The notes under the pieces: generated by a model
Databases searched by the model: none
What the model saw: only the letters and a program-made list of their open reading frames with translations
Told to the model about the DNA's origin: nothing
Position numbers and translations under genes: made by a program
Origin: a virus
Strand: one strand, 5' to 3'
Virus record (IMG/VR): IMGVR_UViG_3300036851_000225
Location: 1-64,000 of that record
Length of the DNA stretch: 64,000 nt
In this document: positions 23,775 through 31,732 of the stretch, piece by piece
Position numbering within the stretch: position 1 is the stretch's first letter
Layout of the letters: every line of letters begins with the position of its first letter

Positions 23775-25049
23775 TTACGTCGCGTCAGTATTGACAACCG
23801 ATCTGTTACCATTTGCATCGACCGTCGCCGTTATTCTGTCCTTGCTATCCCCCACATTCCTGATCACAACGGTAGTCGTAGCCGCCCCACTGAGTTTGCC
23901 CGCCAGGGCCGAGAGCATCAGCCGTAGCGCGCCGCGTGGCGTGATGCTCGTCTCAACGCCATTGGTGCGATCAAGCAAGGCATCGGCGTTCTGATCGGCA
24001 GTCGGCGGCGTGGTGTAGCTTGCGCTTGCCAATCGGCTCGAAACAGTCGCATTGAGATTGTCAACGAACAGCTTGCCAATGCTTCCCGCCGTTGTCAAGG
24101 CGCTTGTCAATGCGTCCCATATCGCCTGAACGCCTCCAGCCGAAAGCGCGTAGCCGGTCTTATCGCTGTTTGTGCCCACTGTGACCGAGCCGGTTACTGA
24201 TCCTACCGAGCCGGTGACATTGCCTTGCACTGAGGCTGCACCTTGTCCAAAGCTGCCCGCCCCGACGTGATCGGCCCGCGCTTCGTCCCACACGCTGTCT
24301 GCGACTGTAGCCGCTGAAGGGGGAGCCGTATAGCTTGCGCTGGCGAGCCGGCTACTCACCGTTGCGTCCAGGTTGTCGGCTATCCGCTTGCCGACACTGC
24401 CGACAGTAGTAAGCGCCGATGTAAGCGCATCCCACACGGCCTGCACGCCAGCGGCAGAAAGCGTGTAGCCTGTTTTATCATTGTTCGTGGTGACAGTGAC
24501 GCCATTTGTCACGGTCGTCGTCGTCGGGATCGTATTACCTGTTCCAGCATACCCTGTGCCGTCGAAAAAGCTCTCCGCATTGTCGGCTGCCGTTGCATCG
24601 CCGCTTAGCTGCGTTGCATTGACTGGCATGGGGGTGGTGCCGTCTGTGTAGCTTTCGAGATTGTCAGCAGCCACGCTGTCGCCACTGATTTGCGTCACAT
24701 TGGCAGTGACGATGTTCGTTACCGTCGTTGCCGTGCCAATGGTGCTATTGCTGGCTGCAAAGCCGGTATTGTCAAAAAACAACTCTGCATTGTCGGCAGC
24801 CACACTGTCACCGCTGATCTGTGTTGTATTGGCGGTCACAATATTGGTAACAGTGGTCGCTGTACCAATCGTACTGTTCGCCGCCGCATAGCCGGTACCA
24901 TCGTAGAACAGTTCAAGATTGTCTGCTGCTACACTGTCGCCGCTGATCTGGGTTGTATTTGCTGTGACGATATTCGTCACGTCAGTGACAGTGGGGATGA
25001 CGGCGCTGGTATGCGTAATGCCAGCTAGTTGAGCCTGACTATTTTGCAA
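23775..25049 (-). CDS. Tail fibre, distal part (frameshifted from the gene at 25039-26127)
   Basis: 424 codons with three to four repeats of about 42 aa (ISGDSVAADNLELFYDGTGYA...) and two repeats around LSAAGVQAVWDALTSALTT and LASASYTAPPSAATVADSV; the end is NVGDSKDRITATVDANGN. It has no own ribosome site and begins with TTG 25049. Its frame continues upstream as SDTITFTPATTQAVATQTYEI, which is homologous in style to what should follow GQARLITG in the upstream gene. The two are one fibre split by a 1-nt shift near 25110-25118. Confidence 0.7.
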   Translation of the reverse strand: MQNSQAQLAGITHTSAVIPTVTDVTNIVTANTTQISGDSVAADNLELFYDGTGYAAANSTIGTATTVTNIVTANTTQISGDSVAADNAELFFDNTGFAASNSTIGTATTVTNIVTANVTQISGDSVAADNLESYTDGTTPMPVNATQLSGDATAADNAESFFDGTGYAGTGNTIPTTTTVTNGVTVTTNNDKTGYTLSAAGVQAVWDALTSALTTVGSVGKRIADNLDATVSSRLASASYTAPPSAATVADSVWDEARADHVGAGSFGQGAASVQGNVTGSVGSVTGSVTVGTNSDKTGYALSAGGVQAIWDALTSALTTAGSIGKLFVDNLNATVSSRLASASYTTPPTADQNADALLDRTNGVETSITPRGALRLMLSALAGKLSGAATTTVVIRNVGDSKDRITATVDANGNRSVVNTDAT

Positions 25050-26127
25050 TATCTCGTAGGTCTGCGTAGCAACGGCCTGTGTCGTGGCTGGTGTGAAGGT
25101 GATCGTGTCCGAGGCCGGTGATCAGCCGCGCCTGGCCTGAGATTGTACCGCTGGTGAAAAGGATAATGCACCCCTTCCAGTAGTCGGTGTCGGCTTCCGC
25201 CCGGGCGGCGTCAACCATCGTTGTTGTGCTGCCACTGTCTGAGGTACCGCTGACCAGTGACCTGATCTCAGTCACGGCATCGGAGGCAAGCGCATCAGCA
25301 TCTATCGCGCCTGTCGCTATAGCAGCAGCCGTCACGACGCCAGCGGCAAGGCCGTTGACCGTGGTAACAGCAGCGACCGTGCCTACAGCGCTGTTAGCAG
25401 CATTGTAGCCTGTGCCGTCGAAGAAAAGCTCGGCGTTATCGGCGGCAGTAGCATCGCCGCTGATCCGCAATGCATCAGCCAGGACGTACTCGCCAAATGT
25501 GCCGCCCGTCGTATGGCCCGATCTGGCTTCGTCCCATACCGCGTCGGCTATTTCAGCTCCGGCGTCAGCGGCCATTGACGCCGCCGTAATCACATTAGCA
25601 GCAAGGCCGTTGACTGTGGTAACGTTCGTTGCAGTGGTCGTGGTCGTGACAGTCGGGATTGTCGCGCCTGTGTGCGTAACGCCGGCCAGTGTGACGAGGC
25701 CACTCGATAGACTGATCTGACCCGCCCCGGTACCCGATGTGACGGTCACTTTAGGACTGCCAGCAGTGTCAGGTGTTGTTACCGCCGTGCCGTTCCAGTA
25801 GGTCACGTTGACCTGGAGGTCGCCGGCTTCCTGGGGGAGAAGGACGATTGGTGTCGTCTTTGCGCCGGCAGACGTTGTTTTGACGATGATCGCTACGGTG
25901 TCAGCAGTCATCTCGGTACTGGTCAAATCGAGAAAGTAGACTCCGCTGGCAGTGGCTATTTCTGTCGCCTCGTTTGTGCAGTCAACGAAGGTTCCGCCAT
26001 CCTTGCTGATCTCGCTGTCGAGGCCGGTAGCGCCAGTCACAAGATCGCCGTCCGCGTCCATTATTGCGAATGTCACACGGTAGGCAGTAGCACGTATGGG
26101 AATTGGCTTGGCATCCGTCGAAGCCAT
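25039..26127 (-). CDS. Tail fibre, proximal part (frameshifted)
   Basis: 362 codons. The N-terminus has IPIRATAYRVTFAIMDADGDLVTGATGLDSEISKDGGTFVD (BppU-type fibre head); later come DAVWDEARSGHTTGGTFGEYV, ISGDATAADNAELFFDGTGY and YWKGCIILFTSGTISGQARLITG. After that the reading frame turns to an unrelated His-rich end (GHDHLHTSHDTGRC). A +1 shift at GGC-C-TCG restores the expected fibre sequence in the downstream frame, so the stop at 25039 is probably due to an indel, a sequencing error or a programmed shift. Confidence 0.75.
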   Translation of the reverse strand: MASTDAKPIPIRATAYRVTFAIMDADGDLVTGATGLDSEISKDGGTFVDCTNEATEIATASGVYFLDLTSTEMTADTVAIIVKTTSAGAKTTPIVLLPQEAGDLQVNVTYWNGTAVTTPDTAGSPKVTVTSGTGAGQISLSSGLVTLAGVTHTGATIPTVTTTTTATNVTTVNGLAANVITAASMAADAGAEIADAVWDEARSGHTTGGTFGEYVLADALRISGDATAADNAELFFDGTGYNAANSAVGTVAAVTTVNGLAAGVVTAAAIATGAIDADALASDAVTEIRSLVSGTSDSGSTTTMVDAARAEADTDYWKGCIILFTSGTISGQARLITGLGHDHLHTSHDTGRCYADLRDIAK

Positions 26128-26155
26128 TGACCTAAAGCCTTCCCTGTGTTATACT
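26127..26155 (+). promoter_or_regulatory. Promoter of the HNH gene at 26162
   Basis: TTGACC (26127-26132), a 17-bp spacer and TATACT (26150-26155). Its -35 box overlaps the start codon of the divergent fibre gene. The -10 box ends 6 nt before the ATG, so the mRNA would be leaderless. Confidence 0.75.
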
Positions 26156-26161
26156 AGGGAT

Positions 26162-26662
26162 ATGCCAAAACAGAAAACATACTGCACGATAGAAGGCTGT
26201 GATAAGCCTTGTATAGGACGTGGCTATTGCCGCACACATTACAAGCGATGGTATAAATACGGCGATCCGCTTGTTATGAAAAAGGTCTATCGCAGCGAAC
26301 CGATATGCACTGTCGATGGCTGCGAACTACTGACGCTTGCTAAAGGCTTCTGTCAAAAACACTATGCGCTATTTAAGCGTCATGGTGAGCCAGTGCGTAA
26401 AAAGGTATTCCGATATACCTACATCAAGGACGGCTATCGTTATGTGTACATCGGCAATCGTCGTTATGAGCCTGAGCATCGCATTGTTATGGAACGTTTT
26501 CTAGGGAGAAAACTAAAATCCGAAGAGCACATACACCACATTGACGGCGATACGTTGAATAATTCTCCAAGTAATCTCCAGATCGTAACCTCTTCAGAGC
26601 ATCTTAAAATTCATATCAAAAGCAGACTGCGCGGCAAACATGGGCGTCTCATAAAGTCCTGA
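26162..26662 (+). CDS. HNH homing endonuclease with zinc-finger N-terminus
   Basis: 166 aa. Two CxxxxC-type knuckles (YCTIEGCDKPCIGRGYCRTHYKRW and ICTVDGCELLTLAKGFCQKHY) repeat about 45 residues apart. The C-terminal HNH_3-like domain is YEPEHRIVMERFLGRKL...HHIDGDTLNNSPSNLQIV, with HH-N-N residues. It is inserted on the plus strand between two minus-strand fibre genes, so it is a free-standing homing nuclease. Promoter: TTGACC-17-TATACT, leaderless. Confidence 0.85.
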   Translation: MPKQKTYCTIEGCDKPCIGRGYCRTHYKRWYKYGDPLVMKKVYRSEPICTVDGCELLTLAKGFCQKHYALFKRHGEPVRKKVFRYTYIKDGYRYVYIGNRRYEPEHRIVMERFLGRKLKSEEHIHHIDGDTLNNSPSNLQIVTSSEHLKIHIKSRLRGKHGRLIKS

Positions 26663-26670
26663 CTAGCCAC

Positions 26671-27381
26671 TTACCACCCCCTGCCAATACGCTGTGCGCC
26701 TGTCGGCTCGGTCGATCCACGTCGCCGGGCGGCCATGGGATGACCAATAGCGCTTGTCAACGCCAGCAGTGTACCAAGGTTCTCACGGCTTGTCCCTTGC
26801 GTCGCCGTGCGCGTGCCGGTCGCTCCTGATGCGGCGCGTGCCTCTTCGGCCAGCATCACACGGCAGTTGCTACCGGCAGTTGCAAATGTGCTGCCGTCCT
26901 CTGCTCGCTCGGTCATGCCCGTAGTCATCGTCGTATTTGTGGTTGTGCTGAACAGTCCAATCAGCATCGTGTCAGTCACGCTTGTTGTGATCGATGGCGC
27001 GGTAATCGTCGTGCTGGCTGCATTCGCCTGTGCGCCACTTGTATCCACTGGCGCTGCCTCGTCAACGCCGCTATAGACGGCGCAGACAATCCCGCATCGC
27101 TGCGAATTCGAAAGCGTCCAGGTAAAGGCAGTACTCGCATCGCCGCTTTGTGCAGTCCGGCGATACACCGCGGTCAAAACCGACGGCGTGGAGCGGTCAT
27201 CGCTACGAACAAGCGTCCATCCGCTTGGCTCGGTTACAGTCGTAGATGCGAGATTTGAGCGCACACATACGGCGACAATGATCTGATCGCCAATCTCTGT
27301 AGCAGAAGGGACTGTCACGGCAATCGTCGTAACGCCGTCCGGTCCCCCGTTGTTGCTTGCGCTGCCACGAAACGCGATCAT
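26671..27381 (-). CDS. Ig-like/beta-sandwich fibre protein
   Basis: 236 aa, Thr/Ser/Ala-rich beta sandwich: PSGWTLVRSDDRSTPSVLTAVYRRTA, FTWTLSNSQRCGIVCAVYSGVD, then TDTMLIGLFSTTTNTTMT, ending in an Arg-rich tail. This is a pattern of phage adhesins that lie in fibres. It overlaps the preceding gene by 4 nt. Confidence 0.6.
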   Translation of the reverse strand: MIAFRGSASNNGGPDGVTTIAVTVPSATEIGDQIIVAVCVRSNLASTTVTEPSGWTLVRSDDRSTPSVLTAVYRRTAQSGDASTAFTWTLSNSQRCGIVCAVYSGVDEAAPVDTSGAQANAASTTITAPSITTSVTDTMLIGLFSTTTNTTMTTGMTERAEDGSTFATAGSNCRVMLAEEARAASGATGTRTATQGTSRENLGTLLALTSAIGHPMAARRRGSTEPTGAQRIGRGW

Positions 27382-27701
27382 GCCTCGCTGCTCACCTCAC
27401 ACGTCACAGTGCCTACAATTTCAACACGCTGCCGAACGTGCGTGTACCCGGCAAGATCGATCACGCTGCCGATCTCACGTAAGTCCCCGATTGTCACCGC
27501 AACCTCTCGCCAGTTTGACCCATCCTCACTCGCCTCGACAGTCAGGCGAAAGACCCCGCCGCTTGCCCCGATCTCGTCATCGGGGACCAATGGGTATGCA
27601 CGTGCCAGGACCCGGCAGCCCGCTCTATTGAGCCGTTGCGCCGTATCGCTGTACGTGCCAACTCGCGCCGCTTTGGGGAGGAATGATCGACGTGTTGCCA
27701 T
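27378..27701 (-). CDS. First gene of the late operon (fibre-associated)
   Basis: 107 aa from ATG 27701 (MATRRSFLPKAARVGTYSDTAQRLNRAG...). The C-terminal part is beta-rich (VFRLTVEASEDGSNWREVAVTIGDLREIGSVIDLAGYTHVRQRVEIVG) with a discoidin/fibre-like feel. It is the promoter-proximal gene after the extended -10 at 27733-27738. Function unknown. Confidence 0.5.
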   Translation of the reverse strand: MATRRSFLPKAARVGTYSDTAQRLNRAGCRVLARAYPLVPDDEIGASGGVFRLTVEASEDGSNWREVAVTIGDLREIGSVIDLAGYTHVRQRVEIVGTVTCEVSSEA

Positions 27702-27732
27702 AGGATAGAGTGTCCTTGTCTTATGTGACATG

Positions 27733-27742
27733 ATTATAGCAT
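27733..27742 (-). promoter_or_regulatory. Late operon promoter (extended -10)
   Basis: On the minus strand ATGCTATAAT gives an extended -10 (TGC-TATAAT) without a good -35; the dispersed site (27750-27772) lies where the -35 would be. The lysis operon promoter at 33745-33754 has the same ATGCTATAAT and the same site upstream, so an activator that binds the site is plausible. Confidence 0.65.
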
Positions 27743-27749
27743 GGATTGT

Positions 27750-27772
27750 CAATCAGTTCGATCAATCGAACA
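27750..27772 (-). promoter_or_regulatory. Dispersed 23-bp regulatory site, copy 3
   Basis: Full-consensus minus-strand copy lying exactly between the late extended -10 promoter and the divergent early promoter (TTGACA 27773). One bound protein could coordinate both transcription units. Confidence 0.75.
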
Positions 27773-27801
27773 TTGACAAATAGCTACCGCTCTGCTATAC
27801 T
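27773..27801 (+). promoter_or_regulatory. Early promoter for the HTH gene at 27808
   Basis: TTGACA (27773-27778), a 17-bp spacer and TATACT (27796-27801). The ATG lies exactly 6 nt after the -10 box, so the transcript is predicted to start at the A of the start codon, i.e. leaderless. Confidence 0.8.
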
Positions 27802-27807
27802 TCTGAT

Positions 27808-28101
27808 ATGGATACACTTACTACCACACAAGCTGCTGAACTGCTCAAAAAGCATAATATTAACGTAACGGCACAAACTGTTAAAAAGTGGTGCCAAAAC
27901 AAGTATATACCGGGCGCATACCGCCTTGGCAGCAAATACGGCGGGCTATGGGTTATCCCCCTCGATAGTCTCATCGGCGCATTAGAGACTGGCACAATAC
28001 CACCTCGTGGCAAGCGAGGTCGCAAGCCAGATGAGAACCCCTCTCCGCTAACACTGGCAAAGCGCCGAAGTCGTGAGCGTTCTAATCGAATAGAACAGTA
28101 G
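27808..28101 (+). CDS. Excisionase/MerR-type HTH protein
   Basis: 97 aa: LTTTQAAELLKKHNINVTAQTVKKWCQNKYIPGAYRLGSKYGGLWVIPLDSL is a helix-turn-helix of the HTH_17/AlpA type (winged, with WxIP). The C-terminus is basic. It is the first early gene, opposite the late operon, so it could be a regulator of the switch between them, or bind the dispersed sites. The start is leaderless. Confidence 0.75.
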   Translation: MDTLTTTQAAELLKKHNINVTAQTVKKWCQNKYIPGAYRLGSKYGGLWVIPLDSLIGALETGTIPPRGKRGRKPDENPSPLTLAKRRSRERSNRIEQ

Positions 28102-28143
28102 ATTAGAGATTATCCCAATAGTTCAAACTCCCCTCTAAACCCC

Positions 28144-28172
28144 TTGACAAATTCGTATCGGTCTGGTATACT
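28144..28172 (+). promoter_or_regulatory. Early promoter
   Basis: TTGACA (28144-28149), a 17-bp spacer and TATACT (28167-28172). A degenerate copy of the dispersed site (28176-28194, AGTTGATCGATTGAAC) is just downstream of the -10. Confidence 0.8.
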
Positions 28173-28218
28173 AACATCAGTTGATCGATTGAACGAACTG
28201 AACGAGGGAGACAAGGCA

Positions 28219-28422
28219 ATGGAAAAGCAGGACGAGATGACTATAGATGAAGTGTACGAAGTACTGGTCAACGCAGGATTTATCATTCACATCGTCGGAA
28301 TGAGTTTTATCGTCAGTCTCAAAAATCGCAACGTTCGGCCTATGGAAGTCCAGATTGCACTCGATTGGCCGACGAATGTTCAATACGCGGTCAGCGGCGA
28401 CGCAACAGTAGTGACGCTGTAA
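28219..28422 (+). CDS. Small early protein
   Basis: 67 aa from ATG 28219 (ribosome site GAGGGAGACAAGG). MTIDEVYEVLVNAGFIIHIVGMSFIVSLKN... is mixed alpha/beta. First gene after the promoter 28144-28172. The same leader (GGAGACAAGGCA-ATG) precedes the next gene. Unrecognised. Confidence 0.5.
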   Translation: MEKQDEMTIDEVYEVLVNAGFIIHIVGMSFIVSLKNRNVRPMEVQIALDWPTNVQYAVSGDATVVTL

Positions 28423-28448
28423 CTACCTATCGAAGAGGAGACAAGGCA

Positions 28449-28646
28449 ATGACAGGAACACTTACACAGACAAGAGCCGTGCGTAATGCGATCAGGGCAC
28501 TCCAATACGAACTACGCAGCAATCAGGACGACGCCGAAGTAGCGGAGCAGATCAAGGGTGATATAACGGCGCTCGAAAATGTTATCGTCACCCTGAAGCA
28601 ATATGACACACTGCGGCAAGCCCTGAAGGCGACACTCGCAGACTAG
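28449..28646 (+). CDS. Small early protein
   Basis: 65 aa from ATG 28449, all helical: TQTRAVRNAIRALQYELRSNQDDAEVAEQIKGDITALENVIVTL. Preceded by GAGGAGACAAGGCA. No motif recognised. Confidence 0.5.
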   Translation: MTGTLTQTRAVRNAIRALQYELRSNQDDAEVAEQIKGDITALENVIVTLKQYDTLRQALKATLAD

Positions 28647-28670
28647 AAGATAGAGAGAAGAGGTGATCTG

Positions 28671-29042
28671 ATGCAAACACTCACAATCGCAAGCCTGATG
28701 AACTTCTTGCCTGATGCCACTGACGAGGCTCGTGTCAAAGTAGCCAATGATGCAAAGTGGATTGAGCGGATTGATGATGCTTTCTCGTGGCTACTGGAAC
28801 AGGATACGGTACAGCTTGACGGCTACGTCGTCCTGATCGAAAGTGAGACAAGCGGCTTGACGTATCGTGTCAATGGCTCATGCTCGTGTCTCGCGGCACA
28901 GAGCAACGTGATGTGCAAACATAGAGTCAGAGCGCGCTTGATCAAGCTGGCACTCGAAAAGCAGAAGGCAGACGCGGCCCAGCGCATCGCTAAAGCGCGC
29001 TCAGAGCGCTGGCAGCAGGAGATTGACGAGCTTTTTATTTGA
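28671..29042 (+). CDS. SWIM-type zinc-finger protein
   Basis: 123 aa. GSCSCLAAQSNVMCKHRVRARL matches the SWIM finger CxC(n)CxH. The C-terminus is helical and basic. SWIM proteins bind nucleic acid or partners. The ribosome site is GAGAGAAGAGG. In the early operon, so perhaps a recombination accessory; role is inference. Confidence 0.75.
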   Translation: MQTLTIASLMNFLPDATDEARVKVANDAKWIERIDDAFSWLLEQDTVQLDGYVVLIESETSGLTYRVNGSCSCLAAQSNVMCKHRVRARLIKLALEKQKADAAQRIAKARSERWQQEIDELFI

Positions 29043-29047
29043 TCGGG

Positions 29048-29070
29048 TGTTCGATTGACTGTACTGATTG
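29048..29070 (+). promoter_or_regulatory. Dispersed 23-bp regulatory site, copy 5
   Basis: TGTTCGATTGACTGTACTGATTG-type copy in plus orientation (core partly degenerate) in the gap between two early genes, directly followed by a perfect 10-bp hairpin (GAGGGGTGGC/GCCACCCCTC, 29070-29095) in front of the next ribosome site. Confidence 0.65.
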
Positions 29071-29111
29071 AGGGGTGGCAATCGCGCCACCCCTCTGAGG
29101 AGAAGAGAACA

Positions 29112-29498
29112 ATGAAACCCATTTTCGAGGAGAGCACAAAGGCTGGCGATATGCCTATGGCACGAGTTGTCAAGAACGCGCCTCAGTGGAATGATCGCCT
29201 TGGCAGGCATGACTACGCTGATACAATCGAGCGCTGGGCAGATAGCATATTTGTTTCTACTAAGGCATATTGGGATAAGGATCTCGATGTGATTGTGGTG
29301 GATCAGGGGCTTGACGATTACACTGATCTGCCTGACAGCCGCCGTATCCTTGAGACAATCTACGGCAAGGCCAAGGCGCTACGCCGTGCTATCGAACTGG
29401 CAGATGAGTGGATAGCGCTTGTGCGGTCCGCTATTCCACAGCCATTGACCGACGATGAGGTGTTAGCGCGCCACAAGGCGCAAGAGGAGATACGATGA
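29112..29498 (+). CDS. Unknown early protein
   Basis: 128 aa from ATG 29112 (GGAGAAGAGAAC upstream). The middle shows KAYWDKDLDVIVVDQGLDDYTDLPDSRRILETIYGKAKALRRAIEL, acidic then helical. It overlaps the next gene by 4 nt. Not recognised. Confidence 0.5.
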   Translation: MKPIFEESTKAGDMPMARVVKNAPQWNDRLGRHDYADTIERWADSIFVSTKAYWDKDLDVIVVDQGLDDYTDLPDSRRILETIYGKAKALRRAIELADEWIALVRSAIPQPLTDDEVLARHKAQEEIR

Positions 29499-29842
29499 TA
29501 ACTTGTCCAGTATGCAATAATGCCGCAGCCGTGTATGTTGCAACAGCGCCTAATGGCAAGGCAATGCCACTGTGTGGCGCATGCCGCTACGGCGGAGCAA
29601 TCATACCAGATGACACAACGTACTCGTATCAAGAGAAAAGAGGAGACACGATGATGCCGACACCTGACTATGATGAAGAATTTCACAACGAATGGAGCGC
29701 GCTGGCTTACGAGCTGATAGACACTGGCACAAGCCGAGACAACGCGCTTGACGCGGCGTATGATATGATAGTGCCACTGCTGAACTTTGCAGCGGAGTGG
29801 GATAAGGCAGTGGGGCAAGCAAGAGAGGAGCGAGCACAATGA
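29495..29842 (+). CDS. Small zinc-ribbon protein with possible internal start
   Basis: 115 aa. N-terminal ITCPVCNNAAAVYVATAPNGKAMPLCGACRYGG has two CxxC pairs; the C-terminal 65 aa (MMPTPDYDEEFHNEWSALAYELIDTG) are helical. An internal ATG (29651) follows AAAGAGGAGACACG, an independent ribosome site, so the C-terminal part may also be made alone. Two genes may have fused here. Confidence 0.55.
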   Translation: MITCPVCNNAAAVYVATAPNGKAMPLCGACRYGGAIIPDDTTYSYQEKRGDTMMPTPDYDEEFHNEWSALAYELIDTGTSRDNALDAAYDMIVPLLNFAAEWDKAVGQAREERAQ

Positions 29843-30063
29843 GTCCTGAAACAATGATCTATGCAGCCGTGAAAATGACAGCAGAGGTCTTGACCGACAT
29901 GGAACTAGCGAGCCTCAACCTTGTTGCGGCTTGGGGGACTGACCCCCGCAACCAGGCGTGGTACCCAAAGGTAAAAACCCTTTTTGACCTGGAGAACGGC
30001 ACGAAGATGCATCAGACGACACAAGATGCCCTGGCGCGTGTCGTCAATGAGCGGCTGAAGTAG
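29839..30063 (+). CDS. Small early protein
   Basis: 74 aa, helical (SPETMIYAAVKMTAEVLTDMELASLNLVAAWGTDPRNQAW...). Overlaps the previous gene by 4 nt (ATGA) and converges with the lysis operon at 30044. Unrecognised. Confidence 0.5.
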   Translation: MSPETMIYAAVKMTAEVLTDMELASLNLVAAWGTDPRNQAWYPKVKTLFDLENGTKMHQTTQDALARVVNERLK

Positions 30064-30421
30064 CAAGAGGCAGCCAGTAGCGACGCGGGAGCACCACTGG
30101 CCCAATAGTTCGCATACCACTGCTGTGCAGGCTAACTGAATATTCGCCACCCGGCCATGGGGAGGGGTCCACAGCAATGTGTGGCCCCTCTTTTGCGTGT
30201 ATTTCCCAGGCGACAAGCGCGCATTCATTCGGCCTGCACTTCGTGATGATCGCCGTCGCCTCACCGTCCTGATGCCAGGACACAAGCGCCTCACTCCCAC
30301 TCCATTCGACGGCCATGCCCTCCTTTGCGCCGAGTGTTGCGGGCAAGTAGAACAGCACTGCGATAGCAATAGCGATGAGCACCACAGCAAGAATGATGTT
30401 CTCTGCTGTCTGTCGTTTCAT
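30044..30421 (-). CDS. Membrane-anchored exported-type protein
   Basis: 125 aa from ATG 30421 (AGGAG just upstream), overlapping the HD-GYP stop. One N-terminal transmembrane helix (NIILAVVLIAIAIAVLFYL) with the rest predicted outside; the external part is beta-rich (MAVEWSGSEALVSWHQDG...). Last gene of the lysis operon. Function unknown; a spanin-like or immunity role is possible. Confidence 0.5.
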   Translation of the reverse strand: MKRQTAENIILAVVLIAIAIAVLFYLPATLGAKEGMAVEWSGSEALVSWHQDGEATAIITKCRPNECALVAWEIHAKEGPHIAVDPSPWPGGEYSVSLHSSGMRTIGPVVLPRRYWLPLATSAAH

Positions 30422-31398
30422 CACTCCTCACAATCGAGCATATCCAAAAATGCCGTGACGACCTGGGGATCGAACTGACTGCCGCTACCGTTGCGGATAT
30501 TGTCACAGACGATCTCGACAGGCCAGCCTTTGCGATACGGACGGTCGGAAGTCATCGCATCAAAAGCGTCTACCACAGAAAAAACACGTGCTGAAAGTGG
30601 GATAGCCTCTCCTGCGAGGCCATACGGATAGCCGCCGCCGCCCCATTTTTCGTGGTGGTAATGGGGGATGTCCAGGGCCAGACGCAGATACTCAATTGGC
30701 GCAAGAAGTTCGTAGGCATAGACAGGATGCATTTTCATAATCACCCACTCCTCATCGGTCAACGGCCCTGGCTTGAGGAGGATATGATCGGGTACACCCA
30801 TCTTGCCAATATCGTGCAGCAGTGCGCCGCGCCGGATATGGATCAACTCGTCAGCGCCAATGCCAAGCTTCGGAGCAAGGCGCATGGTCATCTCAGTGAC
30901 GCGCTGCGTATGGCCCTCGGTTTCCTTATCGCGCAAGTCAAGCGCTCGTGACCAGCCTTCGATGGTCCGATCATAGGCATCAACGAGTGACCGTTCCGCC
31001 TTGACCAGGTTGCGGCGGTTCGCAGCATCACGCAACTCCCGTGCAATGGCCGGGATCAGCCTGACAAGATTATCCTTGAAAACAATATCGCGTGCGCCAA
31101 ATTCAATTAGACGCAATATGGCCGTGTCCTGATCCTCATGAATGTAGCCCGATACCACGATGACCGGCATCTCACGATCATGAATGCTCAGAATGAGGAG
31201 CGCGTCATGCACGTCGAGGCCTGGTATATTGTAGTCGATCAGGACGACATCCCACCCTGACTGGAGTGTTGCGATAAGCTGTGGAGCTGAAGAGACAATC
31301 TTGCAATCGTCAAAATGAAAATAGGTACGCAGACGCCGCGCCAGCAGTACCGCATCATCTTCGTTATCTTCGACAAATAAGACCCGGATTGACTGCAT
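30421..31398 (-). CDS. Response regulator with HD-GYP c-di-GMP phosphodiesterase domain
   Basis: 325 aa. Residues 1-120 are a receiver domain: VLFVEDNEDDAVLLARRL (acidic pocket), VVLIDYNIPGLD with phosphoacceptor Asp, VIVVSGY, and IVFKDN with the conserved Lys. Residues 150-325 are HD-GYP: LLHDIGKMGVPDHILLKPGPL (HD), MKMHPVYAYELL, and HHEKWGGGGYPYGLAG (the GYP loop). Such proteins hydrolyse c-di-GMP and control motility or biofilm. Inside a phage lysis operon it is very unusual, probably a captured host gene for biofilm dispersal around lysis. All key residues are intact. Confidence 0.9.
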   Translation of the reverse strand: MQSIRVLFVEDNEDDAVLLARRLRTYFHFDDCKIVSSAPQLIATLQSGWDVVLIDYNIPGLDVHDALLILSIHDREMPVIVVSGYIHEDQDTAILRLIEFGARDIVFKDNLVRLIPAIARELRDAANRRNLVKAERSLVDAYDRTIEGWSRALDLRDKETEGHTQRVTEMTMRLAPKLGIGADELIHIRRGALLHDIGKMGVPDHILLKPGPLTDEEWVIMKMHPVYAYELLAPIEYLRLALDIPHYHHEKWGGGGYPYGLAGEAIPLSARVFSVVDAFDAMTSDRPYRKGWPVEIVCDNIRNGSGSQFDPQVVTAFLDMLDCEE

Positions 31399-31442
31399 TG
31401 CGGCGTTCGTCCTGCTTCCCAGCGCCCATTGTGAGGAGTGTG

Positions 31443-31715
31443 CTACCCTCTTGTTGTAGCTGTAGCTGTAGAGCTTGCCGTGGCTGTTGCTTGCTCGGCT
31501 TCCATCGTTTGCCCATACGCCTCATCGAGCATATCAGCCAGCTTTGCAATCAGCAGGAGTTGCTTGTGGCTTGCAACACCAGAGCCAAAACGCTTAGCAT
31601 ATATCTGTGCCATAGCGATCTCGCTGTGCGCGTCTGCGTCAAGCGTGTCTAGCCAATGCGCTATTCGAGCACGCTGTTCCTGTTGCTCCTGCTGTTCTTT
31701 TTTTGCTTCGGCCAT
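31443..31715 (-). CDS. Small helical protein of the lysis operon
   Basis: 90 aa. The N-terminus is Glu/Gln-rich (AEAKKEQQEQQEQRAR), the middle helical (SHKQLLLIAKLADMLDEAYGQ), and the end low-complexity Ala/Thr. No membrane segment. Lies between the HD-GYP protein and the XhlA-like protein. Unrecognised. Confidence 0.45.
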   Translation of the reverse strand: MAEAKKEQQEQQEQRARIAHWLDTLDADAHSEIAMAQIYAKRFGSGVASHKQLLLIAKLADMLDEAYGQTMEAEQATATASSTATATTRG

Positions 31716-31732
31716 GATCCCCTATCCTTAGT

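Noticed and set aside
23775-26127. Repeats in fibre genes as a CRISPR array
   Set aside because: The repeats are in-frame protein repeats of about 42 codons without unique spacers; no cas genes in the window.
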